This document shows, in pieces, positions 44,066-55,082 of a stretch of 64,000 nt of DNA (the first letter of the stretch is position 1; every line of letters starts with the position of its first letter). Location of the stretch: NCBI GenBank assembly GCA_014529385.2, contig CM043959.1:61579753-61643752 (forward strand), in the 5' to 3' direction. The position numbers were made by a program, and so were the translations under genes. The DNA is from Adiantum capillus-veneris (taxonomy: Eukaryota; Streptophyta; Polypodiopsida; Polypodiales; Pteridaceae). The notes under the pieces are model-generated. The model was not told the DNA's origin, ran no database searches, and saw only the letters and a list, made by a program, of their open reading frames with translations.

Positions 44066-46072
44066 ATTTCTTTTATACTGGAGGTTTGATCCTTTTCTTG
44101 AGACACTTACGGATTCCAAAAAAGAACAATCGACTTCCTTTGCATCTGGGGGTGTGCGAAGAGATCACGAAGAAGATTATCATGAAGAGCACCTCGGCCT
44201 ACTTAGGTAGAGATTGAAGAGATGGAATGTCAAATATTGGTTGAAATGTGACAAAGATGATGATCAAAATTGCGAAGAATCCAAAATGTGAATTTTTTTT
44301 GACTTAGTGTTCCTTCAAAGAAGTGCACACCCAGTGGTAGAAGGCCACAAAGCCACCCGCCGTCAAACCGGAACTCAAGAAACCTCCTACTCCGAGGATG
44401 TTTATAGAGTAAAAATCAGAAGAGGTGGTTGATGCACGGATTAGTCATCTTTTTGACGTGAACAACAAAGCTAAAAAGCACGACAAAAAGAAAAAGAAAG
44501 CAACCCACTTCCCCGGTTATTTGGGTTGTCAATCTACTTTTGCCTTGGCAAAAAAGCAGAAGAAGCCTGTGCGATTCGAAGGAGTATCCAATTCTTCTTC
44601 TTCTTCTTCTGACGGTTCTTCTAGCTCTTCTGACTTGAGCAAAGAAGACAGGCAAGGAAAAAAGTGAAGGAAAAAGAAAAGCTTCGAAAAGGGCAAGAAA
44701 AAGACAAAGAAGCCTAAGTTTCACCCAATTTCGGACGATTCTATAGAGGACTCATCCTTAGATAGTTTGGACTCCGACAATCACAGATTTTACACAAAGA
44801 AGAAGCATTTTCTATAAAGCCAACCAGTATGACTTCCTCGAAGATAAAAGCAAGAAAGTTAGAGAATTTAAAGAAGGTGGACAATCAATTGAGTTTGACA
44901 CCTTTTTTAGATCCCGAGATTCTTCTAGGGCTTTGGCCTTCATACAACAGTTTGATATAGCTTTCTCTGGAGGGCATTACTCAGAACACTCCATGATTTG
45001 TAGGGCTACCTCCTTCTTCAAGGGAAATGCTTGAACATGGTGGTCCACTCTTCTACTGAACAAGATAGCACCAATTAAATGGTCAAAATCCAAAAGGATT
45101 TTTATTTTTTCTGGTTGACTTGAGAGTATGAACGAGGCATACAAACTGCTTGGAATCATCTTCGGATGACCAAGAGATATTCTCTGGATGCATATTGAGA
45201 GAGATTTTGGAGCTCTTTTCTACCAGCCTCTTCATTTAAAAAGATATCGTTTAATGAATATCTACCAGCCTCTGGTTGTGATGTCCTCCTGGGAGTCCCT
45301 TTGTATCATAAGAACAATTCCGTGGTCGATTATCAGGCAAAGAAAGCGACATTGACTACTGAAAAGGGCCAAAACAATGTACTTGATGTGAAATTGAAGG
45401 GAGAGTCTATCCCTATCGTATCGGCTTTGGGCATTTTGAAATTAATGAAATCCAGTCTGTTTGTTTACTCAATCTTTTTGAAAGAGTTGAATGATGAGCA
45501 TAGGACAAATATGCTTGAACTTGATAAAGAATACCAAGATTTTCTCCACACTCATGCCGATTGATTTTGAGAGGGCCTGCCAACCATCAGCTCATCCTGA
45601 GGATCATACCATTATCTGATACCTAGAAGCACACCACCAAATCGGCCAACTTACTGTGTGAGACGAGCCGAGAGTGAAGAGATCATGAACCAAGTGAAAT
45701 ACCTCTTGGAAAAGGGTCTTATCCAACCAAGTACTTCATCTTACTGCTCTCCAGTGTTCTGCGTTTTGAAAAAAGACAGATCTTGGAGAATGTGCATTGA
45801 TTATAGAGCTCTCAACAAAATCACCATCAAGAACACATTTCTGATTCTTAGGATTGATGATATTCTAGACCTACTACAGGGATCGACCTCTTATTTCAGT
45901 AGGATTGATTTGAAGAGTGGATATCATTAGACCCGAATCGCACCGGGAGATGTCTACAAGACAACTTTTTGTACGACCTTCACTTTATTTCAAATTTTGG
46001 TGATTCCTTTTGGCCTTACCAATGCTCCAACGAATTTTAATCGAATGATGGATAGGATTTTCAGAGAGTAGA
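44066..46072 (+). pseudogene. Element E: Ty3/gypsy gag-to-RT remnant
   Basis: After the leader, 44425-44820 encode a Lys/Ser-rich gag part (KKHDKKKKKATHF, a Ser run, DSIEDSSLDSLDSD). Protease remnants follow (near 45270-45330: DVLLGVPLYHKNNSVVDYQ). RT (45658-46070) shows ESEEIMNQVKYLLEKGLIQP, SSYCSPVFCVLKKD, RMCIDYRALNKITIKNTF, SRIDLKSGYH, a stop, then PFGLTNAPTNFNRMMDRIF. It stops before the FxDD motif; the rest of pol and the 3' LTR are absent. RT motifs (YRALN, SGYH) are of the chromovirus type. Confidence 0.8.
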
Positions 46073-46182
46073 AAGACCTATTTAGGAATTTTGAAAATTA
46101 TTAAAGTCCCATTTCTTATAATGCTATTAAAAAACTTAGTATTTTCCTGTAGTTTGAGCTATCATCTATTGACGGTTAGACT

Positions 46183-46680
46183 CTATGTTTCATATACCAA
46201 TCCAATTAGAAGGTCTATCTTTTGGCATGTTGCCTGTCCTGCTATGACATTAAAGTTTTGATGGTTATGTGGAAAGCATAACTGACGAGTCCTTTGCAAT
46301 CTATTAGTTCTCCAAATCCAGACCTCAAACCATTGCATGCAAAAATCAAGGAAAGTGAGTGCATCTTTGCGAATAAAATGCCAGACATTTGTACTCTCTT
46401 CAACAAGATGTCCCCAATCTGGGCATGCATCACCATGTTGCATTTCAATGGTCTTAAGTAAAACACCATTGAGTTTAAGTATAAATAATCTTCCTTGTTT
46501 CCATATAATATCCAAGGGTGGTGGAATAAATTTCCTTCTAGGACTATGAGTCCTCAATGACATGTGCCACCTCAATAGGAAATGCTTTGTACATTTGAAA
46601 TAAAAAATATATGCTTCAAAATTTCTTGTTAAAAAAAAAGGCATGATGGTCAATGGAAGAGCTATTATTTTCAATTAATA
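46183..46680 (-). pseudogene. Partial second copy of FCP1-like domain
   Basis: The minus-strand frame has LFILKLNGVLLKTIEMQHG and, 30 residues later, FIRKDALTFLDFCMQWFEV followed by WIW. This parallels ALILDLNGVLL and RPGCFEFLDEICQYFHVGIW at 48160-47888. The nucleophile Asp has become Lys. It is a paralogous, dead fragment 1.5 kb downstream of the better copy. Confidence 0.6.
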
Positions 46681-46998
46681 CAGTGTGCAATAGCATTATT
46701 TAATTTATCCATGATACATATAGACTTGAACCTTGAGAAGACAACAAAAGAAATTATTTTTCTTCAATACACAGAAGAAATCTTGTACAAAGAGCTCCAA
46801 CCACAAATATAAAAGAGAGACTTCTTTTTCAAGGTTGAATAACATCTAATTGATGAAATATAAAAGTGTACTGATTTGGTTAATATTCAAATAATTGGAC
46901 CCAACACATTGTTTTGGCCGGAATACTAGAACCCAACACATTGTTTTGGTCAAAAGCTTCTTAACACATATCCACCACTCTAGATGTATGTGAACACT

Positions 46999-47503
46999 TC
47001 ATGTGATTGAGTCAACACGCATGCCAAGCCCTTGCTGGTTGTTTTCTTCCACGTGCAATAACAAATATGCTAGATTAGATAACAATTTGATTTTAATTTT
47101 TATATTTTTTGATAAATATAAAGTGAGTCCTACCCATAAGATTAAGTAGGTATTTTTTAGCTTTGGTATGTATGCTTTTGCTGCAACTCCGCTAATGAAA
47201 TGACCATGACCATACCCCAAGCTAGTAGCATAAGCAATAGCATGTTGATCACTCAAATTTTTAGTTTTGTGAGACAATTTTAACAAGTTCAGTTGGTTTG
47301 AAGATACTAGTGGCACACGAAACTTGGATGCCAACATAGATGAATCCTTGCTTAAGGAGCTTACTACTTTCTTGAACATAACATAACTTGTTATTGCACA
47401 ATGGTAGCTGTGAAGATGCACAAGGTGAGCTCTCCACTTCGACTGAATTTTTGTCAAGCTCTTCCCTATGAACTTGGGCATTGAACAGGCCCCATTCTTC
47501 CAT
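46999..47503 (-). pseudogene. 3' part of FCP1-like gene, degenerate
   Basis: Directly after the FCP1-like domain (ending FTKFQDI near 47510) the frame reads MEEWGLFNAQVHREELDKNS. It may be the C-terminal tail or last exon of the same gene. I recognise no domain. Overlapping frames up to 160 residues exist here without motifs, so exact limits are uncertain. Confidence 0.35.
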
Positions 47504-47504
47504 T

Positions 47505-48165
47505 ATGTCTTGAAACTTTGTAAATAGTTCATGAACCTCTGTGATTGGAGATTATCCTAGCTGTTTGAGTGAAATAACAGATCAAATGTCATTTGTATTA
47601 TTTAGATTTAAAAGGTGTGGTAGAAGTTGATTGCAAAGAAGATAGTCAGGTCTCCCTTGAAAACTTTCACGATATAAGAAATTATCTTTTGGGTTAATAC
47701 ATCCCTTGAAAGGGCTATCATCAATGAGCAATGTATTCTATATACTGCATAAATTCCTGCCTTGATACCAAACCCTCAACAAAGGCTAAAACATAGCCTC
47801 AACATTAGGCCTATCCAGTCTATACACTTTTTAAAGATTATGGATGTAGCAATCTTCTTGTCCCCATACCATAAAGAAATGATATTTTTAATGTGCATGC
47901 TTTTCGAGAGTGTTCACATAAGTGCAAACATTCTTTTGTAGCATGGTGGACCAAATACCAACATGAAAGTACTGACATATCTCATCCAAAAATTCAAAAC
48001 AGCCCGGGCGAACAACAATAGTGGTGTGACCAAGGTCAATTTTGACACAATCTATACATGGATGCCTCTTGTCTTCTTTGTTGAGTAAAACTCCATTAAG
48101 ATCAAGAATGAGTGCATGCTTGTTCATGCTGATTTCATGAGCAATATTTTTTGCATACAATACAA
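47505..48165 (-). pseudogene. FCP1-like (NIF/HAD phosphatase) domain gene fragment
   Basis: The first exon-like piece (48160-47888) encodes KHALILDLNGVLLNKEDKR, then VVRPGCFEFLDEICQYFHVG and IWSTMLQKNV. This is the N-terminal half of an FCP1-homology domain with motif I D-L-N-G-V. Further along, 47745-47500 encode NTLLIDDSPFKGCINPKDNF and DYLLCNQLLPHLLNLNNTND, the second half with the Asp-Asp of motif IV. Between them are stops (for example near 47840). Catalytic members have D-x-D in motif I; here the second Asp is Asn, as I recall from plant FCP1-like proteins with a DLNG motif, so activity is uncertain even in intact relatives. Such domains normally act on phosphoproteins such as the RNA polymerase II tail. 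Confidence 0.75.
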
Positions 48166-48615
48166 AAGAATGGTAATAACTTAAGGTTTTGCACTTAAAG
48201 ATCTTAGAACAAGGGACCTTATTTATGTCTCATACTCCCATACTCATCTATAATGATGTCTCCTTAAAGTGATTGCATTTCTCTATTGATGTGGGAATAT
48301 TGAAAGACTAGTTTATCTCCATCTCGCTCAAAGGAATATAAGCTTCGAAGTGGCCTACATTTTCATGCATTAGGACGTAACTCCTCAATGTTGATGTCTA
48401 CTTGTGGCACATTGGATCCTTGATTCTGAATGTCAATTTCACTTGCAAAGACAACATAATACAATTTTGTATTATCTTCCGAAAGGGCCATATCTATACT
48501 AATTACATTGGAAAAATAATTACCTTTGCTTTTCTCACCAACATCAATCCCTTGCTCCCTTTCTTGAATGCTTTGGACTTTGTTTGTATTTGGTGTCGCT
48601 TTTCATGTTCCTTTG

Positions 48616-48978
48616 TCAATTTTTTCTTGTACACCCTTGGTTGCAAGAGTAGCTTGGAGCCTCTTCATTGGCTTTAGCCTTCTTCTCACTACCCTTTGCA
48701 TTCTCATCTCCTTGAGGCATGCTGTTAGTGTCGTGTGAAGGTTTTGGAGAATTTTGCACAACAAAATCACTTTGATATTCTACCACCACCATATCCTCTT
48801 CACTATTCCTAATGTTCCTTTCATGAATTTGGGTCTCTCCAGCGGTAGGTAGAATGTTCTTGTTCCCTTTAGTCATGTCATTTGAAGTTTTTTGAGAGGT
48901 TTGTTCTACAAGATCAGTTTTGTGCTCTAGAAGATCACCTTTATGAAACTGGGTCTCTCGAGCAATGGTGGGTAGCAC
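48616..48978 (-). pseudogene. Lys/Glu-rich segment upstream of FCP1-like domain
   Basis: A 120-residue frame on the same strand as the FCP1-like pieces contains two similar blocks (LPTIARETQFHKGD and LPTAGETQIHERN, each followed by acidic and Gln/Asn-rich sequence) and ends GSEKKAKANEEAP. It is probably a linker or disordered exon of the same gene; no known domain. Confidence 0.4.
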
Positions 48979-49139
48979 TTGTGCTGCTTGAGATATGTTA
49001 GCTTCGTCTTCTATTTTGTTGTCTTCATTTGAAAGATGAAAAAACCATTTTTACCTATTTAGAAAATAGTCTAGTGGATTTTCTATAACCATAGAATCCA
49101 TTTCATTTCCATCTAACCGAGACGTTTTATGCTAGAAAG

Positions 49140-49860
49140 GCTCCATTGAACACATTAACACAAAAATGCTCACCTAAAATGATACCTAAAGCACATTTGA
49201 AAGTGAGGCTTAATCTTAAGCTCCAGCCTAAGGCTTAAGTATCAAAGTTTAGGCTTTTGTTTCAAGCCTTAAACTTAAGTCTTAAAGTTTATGCTTATGT
49301 TTCTAGTTTAATGTGTAAGCCCTAAGCCCCTTCTAGTCTTTATCATTCACTATGTGAAAACCTTTTATATTATGTGCACTCAATACCTATTTATAGAAAC
49401 CTTTATCTATGAATTTTTCAAGGTATGATCCGTTTTTCTTCATAATCTATAAGTATTTTGTTATTTGTAACATTATTTAACTACAATGCTCATGAGGCTC
49501 GAGTTACATGGTCGTGCTACACTAACATACGAAGGCAAGGCTTGAACTTAAGTTGGATCCTACAAAATAAATTTCAATTTCTTGTTATAGATTACGACTC
49601 TTTCTTAACATATGTAATTGCTACAATAGGATATGAAATTGTGAGCTTCACTTGGAACTACTCAGGTAGGATTCTATGACAAGTACTTTTGTCGTTGAAA
49701 CTCATACACATGATAACGTGATGCTCACCTAACATGCTACCTATTTTACATTTGGAGGTGAGACTCAAACTTAAGTTTATACCTGAGGCTTATGTCTTAA
49801 CTTTAGGCTTATGTTTCAAGTGTAAAGCTTAAGTCTCAAGCCCTTTCTAGTCTCAACGCA
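49140..49860. repeat. Dispersed copies of the CTTAAG-centred repeat
   Basis: Segments such as GTGAGGCTTAATCTTAAGCTCC, GGCTTGAACTTAAGTTGG (49530) and GTGAGACTCAAACTTAAGTTT (49765) match the unit of the satellite at 61870-63705. They lie between exon-like pieces of the minus-strand locus. Otherwise I see no gene. Confidence 0.7.
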
Positions 49861-49949
49861 TTCACTATGTATAAAATTATTATATTGTGCACATCAAAGA
49901 CCTATTTAAAAAACCTCTTAACTATGAATTTTTCAAGGTATGATCCTTA

Positions 49950-50500
49950 TTATTTCATAATTTTTAATACATCATCATTGTCTTTATTTCCATCAACATC
50001 CTCTCCACTGCTTTGTTTCTCATCAATGTCAGGATTGTTAAGGTCTTCTTTTTCTGTATCATCCAGCTCCACTGTTTGTCTCGCAAGTGATGCTTGACTT
50101 GCACCACACCACTCGTGCAAGGATAGATCACTCTCCACAATACTAGAGCATTTAGATTCTTACTCCATTGCTTCAAAATCATCTTTACATAGAGCAATTT
50201 TCCTTCTCTTCTTCGACAAGCTTTGCTCCAACACAACTCCACCGCAAAAAATCTCTAAAACATATCTTTGCTCAAGACAAAACCCTGTGATAAGGCCATC
50301 AATGAAGTTTCTATCAATAAATTCATGTTCCTTGCCACAAGAGCCTCAAAAAAAGACTCTTTTTGTATGAGCCTTGCCAATAATCTCAAACCTATGAACC
50401 TTGCTAACAAAAAGAGCAACCATTGCAGAGTGCATAGTTCCATCTATCCATGAGTCATCTCTTGTTACTTGGATATTTCCATATTCAATATGGACCTTAG
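49950..50500 (-). pseudogene. Unrecognised gene, C-terminal part of long exon
   Basis: It continues in frame from 50849-50505 after one TAG (50505): TKVHIEYGNIQVTRDDSWID, GTMHSAMVALFVSKVHRFEI, then a frameshift near 50350. Next come FIDGLITGFCLEQRYVLEIF, SLSKKRRKIALCKDDFEAME and an acidic tail (VELDDTEKEDLNNPDIDEKQ) stopping at 49950. The mix of hydrophobic and charged residues looks like a folded protein. I cannot name the family. Confidence 0.5.
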
Positions 50501-50504
50501 TTGG

Positions 50505-50857
50505 CTAGCTAGAAACCCCTTCAACAAGCATTCCAATATTGATGAAATCAATGAAACACACTAGCACATATTCGTATTGTGCATTCAATGTGATTAGATT
50601 GAGTGTCAAATTTGTAAAAAAATATATAGAGAGCTTTTCTTTAGTACCATGAAGATCCAAGACGACCAATTGAAATGGTATATGCTCCGTATTGAAAAAG
50701 TCTTTGATCTTCCCCGTATCAAAGTCCGCCCCCTTGATTCTCCATGGCATAGACTCATCTTGAGATATTATGTCCATATTAGCTCTATATAGATTATTGA
50801 GGAGAGTTACTACACTTTTTTGAAGTGAGGGTGGAGTCTTCTTTGCTTTGTTGAGGG
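50505..50857 (-). pseudogene. Unrecognised gene, middle part of long exon
   Basis: It reads KAKKTPPSLQKSVVTLLNNL from the edge of the 674-bp transposon, then MDIISQDESMPWRIKGADFD, HIPFQLVVLDLHGTKEKLSI and NAQYEYVLVCFIDFINIGML. Its frame is the same as that of the piece at 51880-51540 if the transposon and one 8-bp duplication are removed. Confidence 0.55.
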
Positions 50858-51531
50858 CCCGGGGGATTCACTCTATATACAAAACGGGACGCCACCTACG
50901 AGTGGACAACTTTGATAAAACCCCTATATACGACTCATATTAGGGATTCTCACCTCCCTTTCTACGCTTATACGACAATCAATGAAGAAAAATATCATAC
51001 CCCTATCTTACATATAAAATTTATCTTTGACATGATCTAACTGAGTAAAACTAGTCAAATTAGCATAGTGACTAGCAATGTACTAAGGAACCACTTCTGT
51101 TGATAACTAGATGTATCCTCAATGGGTTTTAGTTTGAGTTTCAAACTATGTGTCCGATCAATCTGTACTCTGGCTATTTGTTCAATTTTGACCCATCCAA
51201 AGCTGGTGGAAATTAACCCTTGAACTTCTCCAAATGAGCCCTTATCTCAATGACTGGCTTGATGCTGCAAAATTTGATGTGTGACCTAATAAAAAACTTC
51301 CCCTAAATTCATTCGAGTTCTAGTGAATATTGGTGACCAATCGTTACAAGTAATCAGCCGGATCATGTCACCGACCCCCCATAAATATGATACCCCCCTC
51401 CCTTATTTTAAAGCTTGGGAGATAAATTATTGGGGGCCTACCCCTAACTTATATGCTTATGTAACTTGTAAAGAAACCCCCCTCCCCTACACTTACGTGG
51501 TGCAGTAAGTCTTCCATGATGAATCCCCAGG
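50858..51531. mobile_element. 674-bp non-autonomous DNA transposon with 8-bp target duplication
   Basis: Its left end is CCCGGGGGATTCACTC; its right end, inverted, is CCTGGGGATTCATC. The flanking direct repeat is GTTGAGGG (50850-50857 and 51532-51539). There is no coding capacity except the tail of the interrupted host frame. The left end also shares TTTGATAAAACCCCTATATACG with ATCAAAAGACCCCTATATCACG of the MITE at 17679. Both have 8-bp duplications, so they are likely one hAT-like family. Confidence 0.85.
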
Positions 51532-51539
51532 GTTGAGGG

Positions 51540-51882
51540 AGTCCTTGACATAGTATTGGCTATAGCTCGTCATTTGATTGTACTCATGCTCTCCTAGCTT
51601 GTACTTCTCACAACCTTGCTCCCAAGATAAATTTTCCATTTTCAAATCAAAGAAGAATGAGATTATTGCTTCTTTCAACACTCCATCTATTTTTAACTTC
51701 CAAGCCATCTCATCCATGTCCATTTTATGAGGGGTATTCTTGCCCTTCTTTAGCAAGATGGTTTTGTCCAGGAATGCATTTTGCAATTCAAGAACTTCTC
51801 TACTCTTGAGGCCCAAAATACACCAGAATAATGTAGGTGTCAGTGTTGCTGTGCCAGGTGCTTGTCGAATCTGAACACCCTT
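51540..51882 (-). pseudogene. Unrecognised gene, N-terminal-side part of long exon
   Basis: Open minus-strand frame: VQIRQAPGTATLTPTLFWCI, LKSREVLELQNAFLDKTILL, EMAWKLKIDGVLKEAIISFF, QMTSYSQYYVKDSLN. It is cut at the left by the 674-bp transposon and begins at the edge of element D. Its frame continues upstream at 59553 when D and one CCCTT are removed. Confidence 0.55.
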
Positions 51883-52621
51883 TGTAATGGAGTTATCCTT
51901 TTAACTTGAGTTGGAGTGAAAAGTGAATAACATATTGAGCATTTTCTTGAGCATTCTTTTGTGTGTAGATTTATAGTGAGAAAGAAAGTCCTTGGATGGA
52001 GAGAGAAACACTAACACATTGATTCATTAACATGGCATGAACAATACTTGCAAAAGAGAGTGAGAGTTTAGAGAAATTGACACCAATAGAGGACCGGATT
52101 AGTTGGATCCGGTCCCCCCTCCAATAGTCATTTGTATTATAGATTCTTCCATGATGGAAGACTTGTTTACAATACAACTGATTGTGTTCCTTGAGACCTT
52201 CTTGATGAAGTGAAGATGGCAAGTTTCACCCACCAAGCACTAGCATGGTAGAAACAATAAACATGATTAACATGAACTTGAATAATGCCCAGTCTCAATC
52301 CCAAGACCTCAAACACCATGAAAGGTGAGGAGAGATAGCAGGGAGTGAGGAAGAAGAGAGAAGTAGAAGTAGCTCTACAAGAAAGCAATAACCCCTTGCT
52401 CATAATCACTCATAGCTCTTGTAGCATAGCTTAGCATAGTGATAATGGAAATTAGAGAGATCGATAAGTAAGCATAAGCATCTCTTGTGTGGATTTCATT
52501 CCATAGCCAAGATCTTGTTGTATTAGGCACTCAAATTCTCAAGCTTGGAGAAGTAGATGGAGTTCTTGCTTCACAAGAGTGTGCGGAGAGAAGACCGAGA
52601 GAGAGAGCTCGTGGGATGCTC

Positions 52622-52697
<76 letters not shown>

Positions 52698-53390
52698 GTA
52701 GCTTGGTCGACCCCCTTCCCTAGGCTTTCCTTGAAGCTCATTGGGCCATGTATCCCTCTAGACAATGAGACCTTGGCTTCCTTTAAGGCAAGCTATGTAG
52801 TCTCTTGACAAGTGTCCTCTTTCCCTCTTGTAAGGTTAAGCTAGCACCCCCCTTTCTTAAGCACAACCCTTGCTCAAGCACAGCCCTTGCCTGCTTGAGC
52901 AGTGTGCCTCTACACCTGTCTTGTGGTCCCTTTCCTCTCATTAGAGTATGGGCCCTTGGTGAGGTGCATACATGCTACTCATATTCCTTCTTTGTAGGAA
53001 TCTCCCCCTTCTTTGTAGCAAGTTATTTGAACTTCTTAAGTAGGCAGTCCCCCTGCTTAAGCACAGTCCTTGCTTAAGCAAGCTGCCCCCTTGCCTGCTT
53101 GAACCTTAATTGCCTAAAGTGTAAAAATTAAAGACTATGTCCTAAGGCTTTTAACACTTACCTTTGGAGGATTTACTGAAGCCAATCCTAAGGTCTTTTG
53201 CTCCATTGGTTATCCTTGCTCTTTGATAGACCATTTCTCATTTGGGCTCCTTTACCATTGGCCCCGTGTTGAACTAGATCTATAAGCACATCATTATCTT
53301 AGCCCTTGTTCCCGTTTATTCTCCCACATTAAGTGATCAGTTTAATATGAGAAACAATTTTGGGTTGGTTAGATATTAGATTTTATGACA
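51883..53390 (-). repeat. Element D 3' LTR with inserted DNA
   Basis: The minus-strand start TGTCATAAAATCTAATATC is at 53390 and the end ...CCATTACA at 51883. It matches the 5' LTR except that between about 51914 and 52796 it has ~880 bp of unrelated DNA in place of about 10 bp. The inserted piece holds a 64-bp GA tract and no gene that I recognise. Confidence 0.85.
52627..52690. repeat. (GA)n microsatellite, 64 bp
   Basis: An uninterrupted GA run lies inside the foreign piece in the D 3' LTR. The Arg-Glu and Ser-Leu frames over it are by-products. Confidence 0.95.
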
Positions 53391-53800
53391 TTACCTCTCA
53401 CTTGAAATCATGGTTGTCCTCGACTATGAGGTAGAATAGATAATGTCGTAGTCATTAGTCAATTTTACTTAGCGGGTAGAGGATCCCTTTTAACCCTACG
53501 ACATCTTTCCAAGATGGATGATTAATCCATTTGGTGCTTGGGAGACATAGCTGCCGCAAGCATGTCTGGTCTTTAGTCCATTTCATTCTCCCAAAGTAGA
53601 GTGACCAATTCTACTTGGTGTTTGAGAGACGTCATCATCACAATCAGTATTCTAAGCATGCATACTAGTTAAATTTGTACACAATAAAAAGAAATAGTCT
53701 TATAAGACAAAACAAGGATCATTCAAAGGAAATTTGTAAATTTGCTTACCCTAATGTAGCATTGTAAGCATTGACAAGGTTCATACCATGCTTAAGTTGT
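53391..53800. other. Element D region between chromodomain and 3' LTR
   Basis: No coding sequence recognised. It contains blocks such as CTACTTGGTGTTTGAGAGACG and CATTTGGTGCTTGGGAGACA (near 53612 and 53530), a weak ~80-bp duplication, and would hold the polypurine tract. Confidence 0.4.
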
Positions 53801-53945
53801 ATTGATTGCATCCATCTAGCATCTTTAAAAGGTTCATACTGTGCTTAAGTTGTATTGCTTGCATCCATCTAGCATCTTCAAAAGGTTCATACATTGCTTA
53901 AGTTGTATTGCTTGCATCCATCTAGCATCTTCAAAAGGAAAATTT
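53800..53945 (-). repeat. 53-bp tandem triplication at the chromodomain end
   Basis: Three units with TTGCATCCATCTAGCATCTT start at anchor positions 53811, 53864 and 53917 (spacing 53). On the minus strand the unit encodes RWMQAIQLK, the chromodomain C-terminus. 53 is not a multiple of three, so the extra copies are out of frame. Confidence 0.85.
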
Positions 53946-55075
53946 TTGAATTTAATAAGATACCGTCGGATAATCTTATCATGTCATACCACCTTGTCTT
54001 CACGCCGAAGGATAGCTTCGAGTTGTAGGACCTCTTGTTGGTCTTCAACTTCGGGAGGGTCTTCAATAATTGGTTCACTTGGTGTCTTGTCTTTGTAGGG
54101 TTTAAGTAGGCTTACGTGAAAGGCATTGTGTATGAGCCAATGACTGGGCAACTTGAGTTGATAAGCCGTCTCATTGATGAGCTTCAAGATTTGGAAAGGA
54201 CCATAGTATCTTTTTGCTAGTTTAGCAAAAAACTTTTGATGTCCCGTAGGATTTTTTCCCGTTGTTTGCCTTAATCGAGCCTTAGGAAACTTGAGTAAGA
54301 TTCAATCATTTTCTTTGAATGTTAAGGCCCTGTCGTGCTTATCAGCAATAACGTTTTGTCTATGTTGAGAGATGGATATAGCCTCCTTAATCTTTTGAAA
54401 AGATTCTTGTAGGTTACGGCTATACTCATCGGTAGCGAAGATCTTCCCATGCACTTTGAGTAGCAAGGGAATTGTAAAGTCTTCCCTCAATTATCTCAAA
54501 AGGTGCTTTTCCCGTAGAAGTACGTATAGTATTATTGTAGGCATACTCTACAAGAGGTAGATACTTTTCCCATTGTGAGCGTTGATCTACTTTGGTAACA
54601 TAAGTCTTGAGTAGATCGACTATTGTAAGATTGGCTATCTCACTTTGGCCATTTGTTTGTGGGTGATAGGCCGAAGAGAAATTCAATCTTGTTCCTAGAT
54701 TTTCAAAGAGACCTTTCCAAAAATTACTGGTCATTCAAGGATCTCTATCTAACACGATGTATGTTGGTAATCCATGGTGTTTGAAAATCTGAGATATGAA
54801 GAGAGTTGCTATTTGGTGTGCCTTAATAGTATTTTTGAAATGAATAAAGTGTGCTTGCTTGCTAAACCTATCGACTATTGTCCATATTACTTTTTTCCCA
54901 TGGATTGGGTAATCCAAAGATAAAATGCATGGATATACTCTTCCATGGTGAATTTGGGATAGGCAACGACTGGAGTAATCCAGATTGCTTCCCTCTATCA
55001 TATTTGGTCTTTTGGCATACTATACATTTTAAAACATAGTCTAATATGTCCACTTTCATGGTAGGCCAATAGAAA
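53900..55075 (-). pseudogene. Element D integrase with chromodomain
   Basis: The zinc domain is partly degraded (55059 region: CIVCQKTKYDRGKQSGLLQS). The core reads PWKSISMHFIFGLP, with His where the first catalytic Asp belongs; then FSKQAHFIHFKNTIKAHQIA, VLDRDP and YHPQTNGQSEIANL. The C-terminal part has FEIIEG..., RALTFKEND, LINETAYQLKLPSHWLIHN and FHVSLLKPYKDKTPSEP. It then ends in a chromodomain-like EAILRREDKVV...YLIKFKNFPFEDARWM. Chromodomains steer chromovirus insertion to marked chromatin. Stops and frameshifts are numerous. Confidence 0.85.
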
Positions 55076-55082
55076 TACGTCT

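Noticed and set aside
52487-52765. Open frames encoding Arg-Glu and Ser-Leu repeats on the two strands
   Set aside because: Both come from the (GA)n tract at 52627-52690.
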